A program made the position numbers and the translations under genes. From Parasitella parasitica (Eukaryota > Mucoromycota > Mucoromycetes > Mucorales > Mucoraceae): DNA of 42,704 bases. Location: the NCBI GenBank assembly GCA_025201805.1, contig MU619352.1:37461-80164 (forward strand). The letters are read 5' to 3'. Shown here piece by piece: positions 1-9,909 of this stretch (position 1 is the first letter of the stretch; the number at the start of each line of letters is the position of its first letter). Under the pieces are notes generated by a model that ran no database searches, had not been told where the DNA came from, and saw only the letters and a program-made list of their open reading frames with translations.

Positions 1-106
1 AACGGCCGATCATTTTCTAGTTAGCGCCATTTATTTTCTGGTAAACGACAAATATTTTTTTGTAATCGCCATTTATTTTTGTAAAACGGACAATATTTCC
101 CGGCCG
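1..106. repeat. Imperfect tandem array, ~20-21 bp units
   Basis: About five degenerate units of 20-21 bp follow each other from the window edge. Each begins with CG and continues as an AT-rich core close to CATTTATTTTCTGGTAA; the two best copies start at 25 and 67, which is two units apart. GGCCG motifs bracket the block near 4 and near 101. The array may continue left of the window, so its full size is unknown. It could be a subterminal repeat of a DNA transposon or a small satellite. Confidence 0.6.
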
Positions 107-2283
107 CACTGTATATATTAGGGTTTCTGGTTACAAACCTTTTATCTTTGAAAAAAGCTAAGTTGCTTACAGAAAAGAATGTCTCCCTAAAACGATTTAA
201 GTAGGGATTTCCATTTTTAGAGAAAAAGAGTGATTGCTTTGTTGTTTTCATAGTGAAAATATAAAGGGAATGTGTTGAAAAATAAACTATCTACATCATA
301 TACAGATGAATTTTTATGACTGGGTGTGTTATCCTGATGGCAGATCGTTTCTTTTCTTTAGCATTTACTTATACCTTCAGTTGATTTGACGTCTTCAAGT
401 GTAGAAGGTCTTATCAGACAAGTACCAAGCAGGGTCCACTATATCCAGTTACACGGTAGAACAGCTAGTCAAGCCTGTGCCATCTTTTTCATAATATTGA
501 ATGGTTCAAAAGTGTATGTCTTTGCAAAGCCAGCCCCGTAAATTTTAGGCGCCTGATTTTTGTTTGGTCTACGCGAACTTTAGTGTGTTATTGTCAGAAA
601 AAAGACAAAAACTTTAAGAAAACAATGTTTAGCGATCTCAAACACAAAAACAAGTAATATAAAGTAATGCATTAGACTATAAGGCGCCTTTTTATTACAT
701 TACTGCATAGCTTAGAACAAGTTTTTGTACTTTTTAAGTTGACATCAGATGAAGGTAACGACTTTTTTGACTTTTTTACGAAAAAGTATATTTCAAAATC
801 GGAGCGTGAGATCGTCAGGCCATGTGCAGACATGCAATTACTACCATTAAAAAGCCAAGGAGCACATTATTTATATACACTAAATTGTAATTGTTTTTCT
901 TTTGAATTGGGCAAGCTGTGGCTTCTCAAAACTAGTGCTTTCGTCAAAAAACACCATTTTTCTTTGGTAACGGAGATTAAACGCGTCCAAAATCAGGAAG
1001 TAAAAATTCTTTCAGAAACTCCATTTGTACAATTAGAAAACAAAATTACTTTTTTAAGGCAAGATATCATCTTCTGATACTATGCATACCCCGGCTGTCA
1101 GTCTATGATAATAGCTGTATTTCTGGACGCTCTACACGATGGTATTATTTCATAACTCTCGTATGCTTATGGAAGGAATTATGTTGATAAAACTTCAAAA
1201 CAGATCAAGAGGGAAAAGTCAATATTTTGCTTAATCAGAGCGCATTTCCAGTCTTTCAGATCAAAGAGTGGTCTTTTACGATCATTTTCCTCCAGTACAT
1301 GCCATAGTAAAAAGTTGCATTTTTGAGGTCAAAATCGAGAATAATGCATAATCAATGATTTTGGATGCGTGGATACAAGGAATAAATCGAAGAAATCCGT
1401 CATTTTGCATCGAAAAAAAAATCATGTTCAAATTGCACCATAATCATATATAATATAGTTTTTTCCCAATGGATACTATTTCTGGTGTTTTTAAGATAAT
1501 TTTAAATATGAAAATCGATCAAAAAATGACACAAAAAGCTAAAGTTCTTGCTTTTAAGCTGTAAAAAACATCCATCTGGAGATGATATCATGTCAATATC
1601 AATTCTAGTACATAATACAGCTTTATAAAGTATGTATTTTTGATGTCACAAGTATACCTTTCTTCGTAGTAATATGATAAAACAGGATTGGCTCATCGAG
1701 TTAGACGCAGAAGAGGATAATTAATGATTACAATGTTTTTGCTGTAAAAAACCCTTGCTATTTGTGAATAATTCATAAGTTGCTAATTGCTAGTGACAGA
1801 GAAGTCCTACTACCATTGTTGCTTATAATAATACCTAATTTCAGTTAAAGAGTCCCTTTTTTATGTAATTCTAATGCTAAATATGTAAAATAGAAAGTAA
1901 AATAGAGGTTAGGATTGTTGTTGAAGGTAATTTTAAAGCTTCATAATAAGCTTCTGGTATATTCCAGGTCCCAGGCACTGTACTGAAGAGTATTAAATTC
2001 TAAATAGGGGATAACTCGCTATACCAAACACATTTTTGTACACCAATCCGTCTGTTATAACGAGTCCCAACTGTATATTCTTTCCTTGATATTGAATATG
2101 CTGATTTAACAGATGAACATAAAATGATAGTGTGAAATTATAAAAATAGAGATTGTCATTTGCTTGAATATGTCATGATTTTTGAAAAGAGATATATTTA
2201 AAGGAGAAAACAGAATGAAATGGCTGGTTTAAAATTAGATTCAGGGATAAACTGCCAACTTTATGCCTTACTGGTATATGCAG

Positions 2284-2312
2284 TTTGATAATTTGATAGT
2301 TTGATAGTTTAA
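2284..2312. repeat. Short TTTGATAG-type tandem repeat
   Basis: Three to four consecutive copies of an octamer close to TTTGATAG occur here, probably replication slippage. Nothing coding is attached. Confidence 0.5.
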
Positions 2313-2519
2313 CCATTTTTTAGTTTAAACACCTATGCAGTTCTATAGACTTGTCTAAATATTTAATCCTATTTAGATGTCTAATGTCTAACGGATATAT
2401 CTGAAATAACTTATCAACATTTAAACAAACAATTTTGTATTGCGGCCCATTGATGATTGTTCAATTTCAGATTTTGAAGTACATGTAGATAGTGTTGATA
2501 AAGAATTTTCATTGTATTG

Positions 2520-2552
2520 AAAAATGGGATAATAAGAAAAATGGGATAATAA
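2520..2552. repeat. 17-bp direct tandem duplication
   Basis: The unit AAAAATGGGATAATAAG is followed at once by a second near-complete copy. It lies about 100 bp upstream of the transposase remnant. Confidence 0.6.
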
Positions 2553-3470
2553 AAAATCAAATAGTTATTCATTTAAAAGTACCTTTTGCTCCTGCACAGT
2601 GGCTTTTTGATCAAGTATAAAATAATATCATTATACCGTCATTTCAGTTAAAAAAAAAGTGTGTTTCTTGATGAATCAACCTTTCACATTAATTTGAAAC
2701 GGGGTATGGCTTGGTCAGAGAAAGCCGCTCCTGCAATAGTTACAGTGCCTACAACGAAAGCAAACACAACATCGATTTTAGTTCCAACATCTGCAAATGG
2801 CTTAATTAATATAAGCTTGCGAGTTCCAAAGCATATCAAAAAGAGAAAGCTTGGACGTGCGACTGATGGTTGTTGCACAGGGACAGCGACAAGCCATTAT
2901 CTAAGCTTTTAAAGGCTACTCTTGATGAAATGGACAAGTATCCTGAAGTGTTCGTTCTAATGTTGCTTTTTGGATTAACACCTAATCAAGATAAAAATGC
3001 TATTATGCGTACAGATTTAACCCACCCTATCTTGAAAACTGATATTTGAAGATCTTGTACTTTTATGAATATTAGTTTATAATTTTTAACAATACATGAT
3101 GACTTATTTAGATTAATAATTGACAAGACTAATATACAGTGATAATTTACTTGACAAGAGGTACGGTATAAGATTATACAACAAGTTCATATTAATATCT
3201 TATTCACAGCTGTAGCATTATTATTTCTGCCAAAAATCAAAATCTTGTCTCAATTTTTATTCTTTACAATATACAATAATGCATATAAATGATGAAAGAA
3301 AACGGGGCGACCAAAATGAAACTACGAATTTTCGCAAAAGTGGTTTGGAAGCCAAGTTCAACAAAATCTGAGGGGCATTACCTTGTCATGGATAGTGCTC
3401 CTATCCATTATTTGATTGACACCGGAAAGTATATTCACTCTCGAGGATATCACTATGCATATCTTCCGCC

Positions 3471-3482
3471 GTATTCTCCAGA
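3471..3482 (+). repeat. LINE target-site duplication, left copy
   Basis: GTATTCTCCAGA, next to the poly(T) end of the insert. It is identical to the copy at 4125-4136; removing the insert plus one copy restores the transposase frame across the PYSPE motif. Confidence 0.88.
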
Positions 3483-4124
3483 TTTTTTTTTTTTTTTGTA
3501 AGACAAGTGTATCTTTATTAATCTTTCAGTATGAATTATGTAATAACTATAGAAAGGGTCAAGTGGTCAGCTTGGACACCTGTAGAAGACAAAAGAGAAG
3601 ACATTAAAGAACTATAACCATGTTTAAAAATGCTTATAGCATAAGAAGGTATCCAAAGTTCCACGTCTATGACACTTCGCCAGTGATATTTCCAGAGCGT
3701 TGTGGCAACCAGCAAGTCTTCATCATATCCAACGAACAAAAGAAGTTAGAGCAGTCCAGATAGCAATGCTAGAGGAGAAGGGATCCTGCAAAGACAACAA
3801 GGATACAACTTCTCGCCAATAGTCTGCTTCAAAAGAGCAACCAACAGCAAAATGATAGTGGTCCTCCGTATCAATACCACAAAGAGCACACATAGAAGAT
3901 GGCACTTTGTCAGGAACAATTCGATGCAACCAGAAGTGATGACTAATACGGTCATGTAATAAACGCCACCATGGTATAAACGCTTTTGCCAAAGTTACAG
4001 CAGACCGAGGCGTTATGTAGTACATGTCAGGAGGTACAACAAGACTAGACTCAATAACGTCACTCGAAGTAGAACGGAAAGCCATATCCACCTGGCGCAA
4101 AGTTAGCGACAACCCATCCAGGCG
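3483..4124 (-). mobile_element. 5'-truncated LINE (non-LTR retrotransposon) inserted in the Tc1 remnant
   Basis: On the minus strand the insert encodes the C-terminal end of a LINE ORF2. A zinc-binding reverse-transcriptase tail (zf-RVT type) reads FIPWWRLLHDRISHHFWLH, then a CALCG...H...C cluster, near 3985-3835. Reading then shifts frame near 3725-3739 and continues to about 3610. The element ends in a 15-T run (3483-3497), which is its poly(A) tail in sense orientation. It is flanked by identical 12-bp copies of GTATTCTCCAGA. About 0.64 kb remains of an element normally several kb long, so it is a classic dead-on-arrival copy made by target-primed reverse transcription. Confidence 0.88.
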
Positions 4125-4136
4125 GTATTCTCCAGA
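4125..4136 (+). repeat. LINE target-site duplication, right copy
   Basis: GTATTCTCCAGA at the 5'-truncated end of the LINE insert; matches 3471-3482 exactly. The transposase reading frame continues directly after it. Confidence 0.88.
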
Positions 4137-4319
4137 ACTGAATCTGATCGAACAATTCTGGTCCGTTGTCAAGAGTAAAGTTAAGCGCATTAAGTGCTTG
4201 GAAAAAGAATCGTTGATGACTTGAATTACCGAGACATGTGATAGCTTATATTTAAGTGATTTCAACGGCTGTGTTTCTCATTCTGTTGGATTGTGTGCAA
4301 GAAGATGAGGGAATTTTTG

Positions 4320-4752
4320 ATCGAATTGACAAATTCGATTTCAGCATATTGGGACCATCTCAAGAACGAGGTTAATTTTATCACTATTGGTTATGCCAGA
4401 AAATATCCAGCCAAAGAAAAATGATGCATCGAGAACGCAACTTCTGCAACTCATGGTTGACAAGCTGTATTTTCGAATAAAGTATGAGGAAGTGTATGTC
4501 AGTCCGTGCTGCTTTGCCAATGAACCGATTTTAGAACGTGATTCCGCTGCATCAAGTCGCTTGTTTTCAGTCATCAAAGGTTGCAATGGTGGCATTACAG
4601 ATTTGACGAAGCGCACCCATTACGCTCAAAAACATAAATGTCTGGCTATTATTGACTATGCTGGCCTTTCCACATCTCCGAATGACATTCGAAAATTTCT
4701 CGACACATACCCCAATATCCAAGAAATTGAAACTATTTCATTCACTGAGTAA
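4320..4752 (+). pseudogene. Recombinase-like remnant, frame-shifted
   Basis: Two overlapping + frames together give a coherent protein. The first reads AYWDHLKNEVNFITIGYARK (about 4340-4400) and stops near 4420. The second continues from about 4418 with SRTQLLQLMVDKLYFRI, a VYVSPCCFANEPILERD block, and CLAIIDYAGLSTSPNDIRKF to the stop at 4750-4752. A hydrophobic strand leading into IGYARK, then a QLL helix, an iYV strand and later an LAIIDYAGLS segment are reminiscent of the catalytic domain of serine recombinases (resolvase type), but the expected catalytic Ser after GYAR is not present in frame. The break suggests a one-base indel in a decayed gene. Identity is inference; another mobile-element protein is possible. 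Confidence 0.35.
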
Positions 4753-5066
4753 ATCTAGAGGATTCTATTGAGGATATAAAGGTTTGTTATCAGAAATCTA
4801 AATACTATTAAATTATCACAAACACCGTGACATTTATTTCAGAAACCATAAAAAGAATGTACCGTATATCACCCAAATTCTAAAAAAAAAATTCTAAAAA
4901 AAATTATAATCTTCTCAAATGTAACCAAAAATCCTGAAGAATGATAATCCGAATACTCTTGTGAAGTCTTATAAGATATAGTATTAAGTGTATTAGTTGC
5001 TGTAGTATTATGTGTAGCTGCGGTGTCATTACTTTCGTTAAAATCATTATTTTAAGTGTTGTTGTA
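4753..5066. other. Intergenic, 3' side of the kinase gene
   Basis: AT-rich spacer with A-runs (4882-4906) and no open frame of interest. It probably holds the 3' UTR of the minus-strand kinase. Confidence 0.5.
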
Positions 5067-6740
5067 CTAAGGTGATAAAGGTGATGACCTAGGTTGAGTT
5101 GGAGCACTGCGAGGCTGAACAGGATTTAAAGGTGATTCATCTGGGGAATTGTTGTCCGCTAATCCTGGTGGTGGCCTCCATTCGTTTCCTTTTTCTTTGG
5201 CGCCGCCAGATCGTGCTGCTATAGCTAATTCTTTCAATTTAAGAACATCTTCTGCAGATAATGAAGTAGCCGGCTTCTGGTTCAAATAGTCCAATACGCT
5301 TGCTTTGTAAGTGCTGCCAGTTTTTCTTGTTTGCCCATAAGCTTGGTTTGAATGTAGTTTATCCTTTTCCCCTGTTAATTTATTCATCTTCTGTGCCCAA
5401 TGCCTCTGTTCGATTAGTTTCTTCCGATTTTTGTTTTCATCAGGTTTGGTATAATCGTACGTCAAGAACTTTTCTTCCATACGTTGTCTTTCAGGGCTCT
5501 GCTCCAGTATATTTGGATTTGTTGCTTGGCTTTTGACAGAGGTTGCGTAGGATGCAGCCGCTCCACTACGTTTAGGATTTCGCTTCTTCACTTTCAACGG
5601 ATTATCTTCTAGTAAAATTTCTTCCAATTCGTGTGTTGGGTCAAAATTAGCCCTTTTGTTCTGTAAAACCAACGAAGGATAAATAACCATAAAAAAAAAA
5701 AGAGAGAAAAGAGCGTATATACTTACATCTGGCGCAAAAGGTGGTTTTACTCGCTTGAGTTCAAGCAACTCCCAAGCAATGCCATGAAACCAAGGATGAT
5801 GCATTAGTCTTTGAAATCCCCGCTTTCCAACTCCAATTCTACATTTGATGTCTTTTGATAGAAGGCACTTTATAAAATCTATTGCATGATTTGATAGTTT
5901 GTGATTTCCAGGAATGTGTATGTCATCGTGAAGAATCGCATGTTGAAGGGCTTCGTTTGATTTTCCTCGAAAAGGTCTTTTTCCAAGCAGTAACTCGTAA
6001 ATGACAATACCCAATGACCACCAATCGACCGATGCAAAATAACCTCTTTTTTGTAGCACCTCTGGAGCGATATAAGCAAAACTGCCAGCAACAGATGTCA
6101 ATGGCTTTTCATTGTTTATAGTTGTCGCAATGTTAAAGTCAGTAAGGTGAGCATGTCCTTGTTCATCCAATAGAATGTTGTCTGGTTTAACGTCTCTATG
6201 TATGGGTGTAAATTAGTATGGTTGCACACATTAAAATATATTACATTAATATTGAAGTACCTGTGAATAATGTTTAATGAATGAAGGTAATGTAAGCTAA
6301 CTGCAACTTCAGCAGCAAAAAATCTCACATATTCTTCTGGTATCACACCCAAACGATCAAGATGAAATCTTAGATCACCTCCTAGCATCAAATCCAGTAC
6401 CATGAAAAGATTATCATCATCTTGAAATGCATATCTCATATTCACAATCAAGTTGCAGCTGATCTGTTCCAGTAATCGTCTCTCTGATATAATATTTTCA
6501 ACTGTTTTCATTTGGATGCATTTCGTCTTGTTGATATATTTCAAAGCATACAGCTGTTTAGTGCCTTTATGTTGAACTACTCGAACTTTACCAAAGGCAC
6601 CTTTACCGACTGATCTTAAGAGAGTAAAATGTGATAATTCGACTATGCTATAATGTTAATTCAATTCATAAAAACTAAATTTTGTAGCTACCTTCGCCTT
6701 CGAGATCGAAAAGCTCTTCTCTACAACAAACTACACCCAT
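5067..6740 (-). CDS. STK32/YANK-type AGC serine/threonine kinase
   Basis: Four exons (6692-6740, 6261-6642, 5727-6195, 5067-5660) with introns of 49, 65 and 66 bp give 497 aa. The kinase domain starts almost at the N terminus: VGKGAFGKV (29-36), ATP-binding K51 in YALKYI, catalytic HRDVKPDN (D145), DFN (D163) in place of DFG, then AGSFAYIAPEVL and DWWSLGI. DFN, an N-terminal kinase domain and an AGC-like tail are hallmarks of the STK32 (YANK) family. The start MGVVCC carries Gly2 and two Cys, which fits N-myristoylation plus palmitoylation and membrane attachment (inference). The C-terminal third (from about residue 310) is low-complexity, Lys/Pro/Ser-rich and probably disordered. Substrates in fungi are unknown to me. 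Confidence 0.88.
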
Positions 6741-8621
6741 TAGGTTGGTTTCTTTTTCTATATTATTATAGTTCTCTATTAAGGGAAAGAGTGTCTTATT
6801 CGAAATATCTACAATCTAATTGACATAAATAGATGGAAAAAAGTCGTAAAGAATGAAAGTTTTTCTTCGATTACTGGGGAAAGGAGGAGGTAGAAGTAAA
6901 CAGGCTTCGTTAACCGAGATTGTTCAGAAGAGACAACTTTTGAATTAAAATCCGCCGAATCATTATCTCGTATCACCACCACTTCAATTGATATATAATT
7001 ACTGTACCTCCCCACTCTTAACCATATTTCTCTTTCCTTTAAAGTTACATCACAATCTAAACATCAACAGTAGTTCTGTCTACTTTATATGTCAAAAGTA
7101 AGCTCCCTTAAACTAGGATGGGCAATACTGTGTCCAAGGATTCTTATTCAATATCATAGTCTTACGAAAAAACGCGAATCAAAGTTGACTTAGCCTGGAG
7201 AACTTGTTAAATGCTTTATCCCATTAACGAATCAGCATCTTGAGAGAAACACTTGAATTAAAAAAAAAGATTTTATATCTAGAAAACAACCTTTTCTCAA
7301 TTATTATCATGCACCCAATCTTATGTAGATAAGCAAAGATTATCTTTTGATATAAATTTATTAAACTGAAAAGAGGTTATAATGAGCTTAATAAAGATTT
7401 CCTTTTGTACAGTAAACCTGAGAATAAGTAAGACAAATGAGATATTTTTTTAGACAAAGTGAATAAAAAATCAGAACCCTTTGTACCCATAGAATACCAT
7501 GTCTATTACTATTTCTATTCAGTTATTACTATGCGAACCATTAATGGTCGGATCTACAACTAGATGTCATTGATTATTCTACTTGATGAATAGAAGTAAT
7601 CAATAGACTGTCTTGTATAGCAAATCATCTCATTTTTCAATATTCATCATAAATATCACTTATTTGCTCATAACTTTTGCTAAAATGACCGTATCTGGTT
7701 AACATTTGGGTTTTTTTATTATCATTTTATATCCAACATCAAATGTGAAAATCAATCATTGGCGAGGGTTGAAGGCTATATGGCTATAGTTTGCTCTTGG
7801 TTCACCTCTGGTGATGGCTGCTGTGTCAATTTCATAACCAGAAGTCAAGCCCAAGTAAACTTATTACTGAACACAATGCAGGAACAAATTCCGATGAATT
7901 ATGTTCTATATTCATAACTCTAAATCACACCATTTTCTCACACTTACACCTTATCCCCCCCATCAGCAAACTTGCTCCAGACAGTATCCGGTTTCCACTA
8001 ATTTTTTGTGTATTCTTTGAGCCAAGATATTTAAATATTGCATGAATGATGAAATAAAAAGAAATCTGTTAAAATCTCGTTAATTATTGCTAGAAGATAA
8101 GAAAAAGTGTTTATCTTGACTTTATATGTATTCAAAAATGTATTATAAATACGGCGCCTTGCAATAGAAAGAGGTGGTCTCTCAGCAAGAACGCTACCGG
8201 AGTCGATGGGCAGTTGTAGTATGCAAAAAACTTCCATATATTTCGACATATTTTTTAAGTGGTTTTGAAAGAGTACTTAATTTTAAAATTTAGCAACTTT
8301 TTTATATTTTACAACGTTATCATGCTACGCAACTTAATATCTGTCCAGTAATCATAGCTCTGATTTTCCTAATGCTTACTGAGAAATTAAAGATTTGAGA
8401 CATAAAACGTTCAAATTTTTCAATTATATCATGAGATTATCTTGGTAGGCTAATACTTGGATTATGAAATTTTTCCGGTGATTGATGTTGAAACATCAAT
8501 AATTCAAAATTTCAAGAATGCTGTATTATGATAAGGTTTATAGAATAAAGGGTCTTTTATTTTCATCTATTTATAATGTCAATGTCCTTCAAATATGCTA
8601 TCTCATTGCAAGATATTCAGT
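6741..8621. other. Long intergenic stretch without a supported gene
   Basis: About 1.9 kb upstream of the kinase start. It is AT-rich with scattered stops in all frames. The longest minus frame (8031-8249) has no recognisable domain and no matching splice sites. No tRNA or rRNA signature was seen. Confidence 0.5.
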
Positions 8622-9197
8622 CTAGTATATCCACTCCAATACCGAGCTATTGTTGTGTTTGCTTTTAATAGTCTTAGTTTTTCTTGCCAGTATTTTATCA
8701 ACCTGATCATTAACTTGACCTTCGGTTTGCATATTACCGTGCTTTTGTACAGTAAAATGTTGGATAACTTGGTCACGGGAAGTAGATGGCCTCAGTTTGC
8801 CATCCCGCAGCATGGTGGATAGACCAACAACGAAGCGTCGCACTTCTTCCTCGGAAATGCGTATCTTACTTGTCTGTCCTATGGGCCATACCTGTTGGGA
8901 ACACAATGTTAAGAGTTATCATTGAACTACATGGTCCATCAACTTACTTTATCAAGATCTTCTTGGCATCTTTTCGGTATACCATTTATTGAGGATGCCT
9001 ATTAATACGTGATATCTCAGACATAGTAAGATATGAGATATATACTGTGCTTACAGATCGAATTGGAGCTGAAATAGAACCACCTCCTTTGATAATATGT
9101 AGGGAGTTTGTAGGTCTGAAAGAACAAGATTTTATAACAGAGTTTCTGATCATGCTGACCTGTTTTGTGTACTAGTTTTTGAAAAACGATTGTCCAT
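8622..9197 (-). CDS. Small unknown protein, four exons
   Basis: I do not recognise this protein. The model uses exons 9160-9197, 9055-9115, 8948-8998 and 8622-8891, with introns of 44, 56 and 56 bp that all have good GTAAG/GTCAG donors and CAG or TAG acceptors. It gives 139 aa. The sequence opens MDNRFSKTSTQNRPTNSLHI, then SISAPIRSASSINGIPKR, and has an amphipathic helix-rich block RISEEEVRRFVVGLSTMLRD after a VWPIGQTSK segment. A further 48-bp GT-AG stretch inside the last exon (about 8685-8732) could be a retained intron; the frame is the same either way. A 15-codon upstream ORF lies just 5' of the start. Frame-consistent splicing and non-random composition argue that it is real. Confidence 0.6.
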
Positions 9198-9909
9198 TTC
9201 CTCACTATTTATATGATTGTCAATGAGTAATTCACGGGAGAAGCAATGTGCATGGTAGCAAAACTAAGATCATCTGCATCAAGTTGAGAGCCTCTGTACA
9301 TATAAAAAATTTAAAAAAGTTAAGAGTTTTATTTAAGATTTAATCTATGGAAAAAGCAGCTAATTTGCTTACAACGGAAATAGTCAAATGCTTCTTGCAT
9401 GAAATGATTCCATTACTTCAATTTAATAGAATAAAACATCTAAATAGGAAAATATTAACTTTCGCATCCGAGGATTTCAGGAGTAGATAACCGCTGACAA
9501 GCTTATGCAACATGTTCAATTGTTAGTTGCATTAGATCTAAATGCATAGACAACTTGTAAAATGAGCTTTTTTTGCATTTCATTCATATTGGAAAAAAAA
9601 CCGAGGTACATAAGACATCCCAACTCTAAAGCTGTCTCATCTTTATAGCAATAAAATAATACTTTCTCATGCACATGGGTGAAATGCCCTTACTATTTTA
9701 TCACATGGCGTCTTATTTTATATGCCTGCATACTCCCAAGCAACTATTGAACCTACTATATCTACGAGGTGAAAGGCAATCACATATGGATAAAGAAAGC
9801 ATAACAAAAACCAGCATGACGTCTCTAGGTTACGTTACAATTACATGGCAAGCAAACAAATTGTACATATCCTTTAAACAAAATTAAGATTTATTTAACC
9901 ACAACTATT
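9198..9909. other. Intergenic between unknown gene and dynein gene
   Basis: Holds the 5' region of the small unknown minus-strand gene and the 3' flank of the dynein intermediate chain gene. A + frame at 9669-9887 has no domain and is probably chance. Nothing else is visible. Confidence 0.5.

Larger units (their letters stand above)
107..2640. other. Gene-poor AT-rich stretch
   Basis: No gene could be supported here. The longest open frame (739-1077, +) starts at TTG, has no recognisable domain and no splice-supported neighbours. Small repeats are visible: TTTGATAG-type octamers near 2284-2312 and a 17-bp direct duplication around 2520-2552. Two GGCGCC palindromes lie near 549 and 683 in similar T-rich or A-rich settings, but the match around them is too weak to call terminal repeats. 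Confidence 0.5.
2640..4316 (+). pseudogene. Degenerate Tc1/mariner (IS630-type) DDE transposase, interrupted
   Basis: Pieces of one DDE transposase appear in order on the + strand. First comes FLDESTFHINLKRGMAW (from 2661), carrying the second catalytic region. Next are TSHYL and KATLDEMDKYPE (about 2890-2950, frame-shifted). Then comes HYLVMDSAPIH (3376-3408) with the second catalytic Asp, followed by AYLPPYSP (3457-3480). After a LINE insertion the frame resumes at 4131 with NLIEQFWSVVKSKVKR (the last acidic region, E in IEQFW) and a tail to about 4316. The N-terminal DNA-binding part is missing. Stops, frameshifts and two interruptions (about 2951-3366 and 3483-4124) show it is dead. Terminal inverted repeats were not found. 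Such transposases are abundant in Mucorales. Confidence 0.85.

Noticed and set aside
549-690. Two GGCGCC palindromes as MITE terminal repeats
   Set aside because: Outside the six-base core the flanks match poorly and no target duplication is visible.
739-1077. 112-codon + open frame as a gene
   Set aside because: It starts with TTG, lies in AT-rich sequence with no splice-linked neighbours, and shows no domain; chance is likely.
6120-6195. DFN instead of DFG as a sign of a dead kinase
   Set aside because: DFN is a family feature of STK32/YANK kinases; all other catalytic residues are present.
8031-8249. 72-codon minus frame as a gene
   Set aside because: No domain, no conserved-looking pattern and no splice context; likely random.
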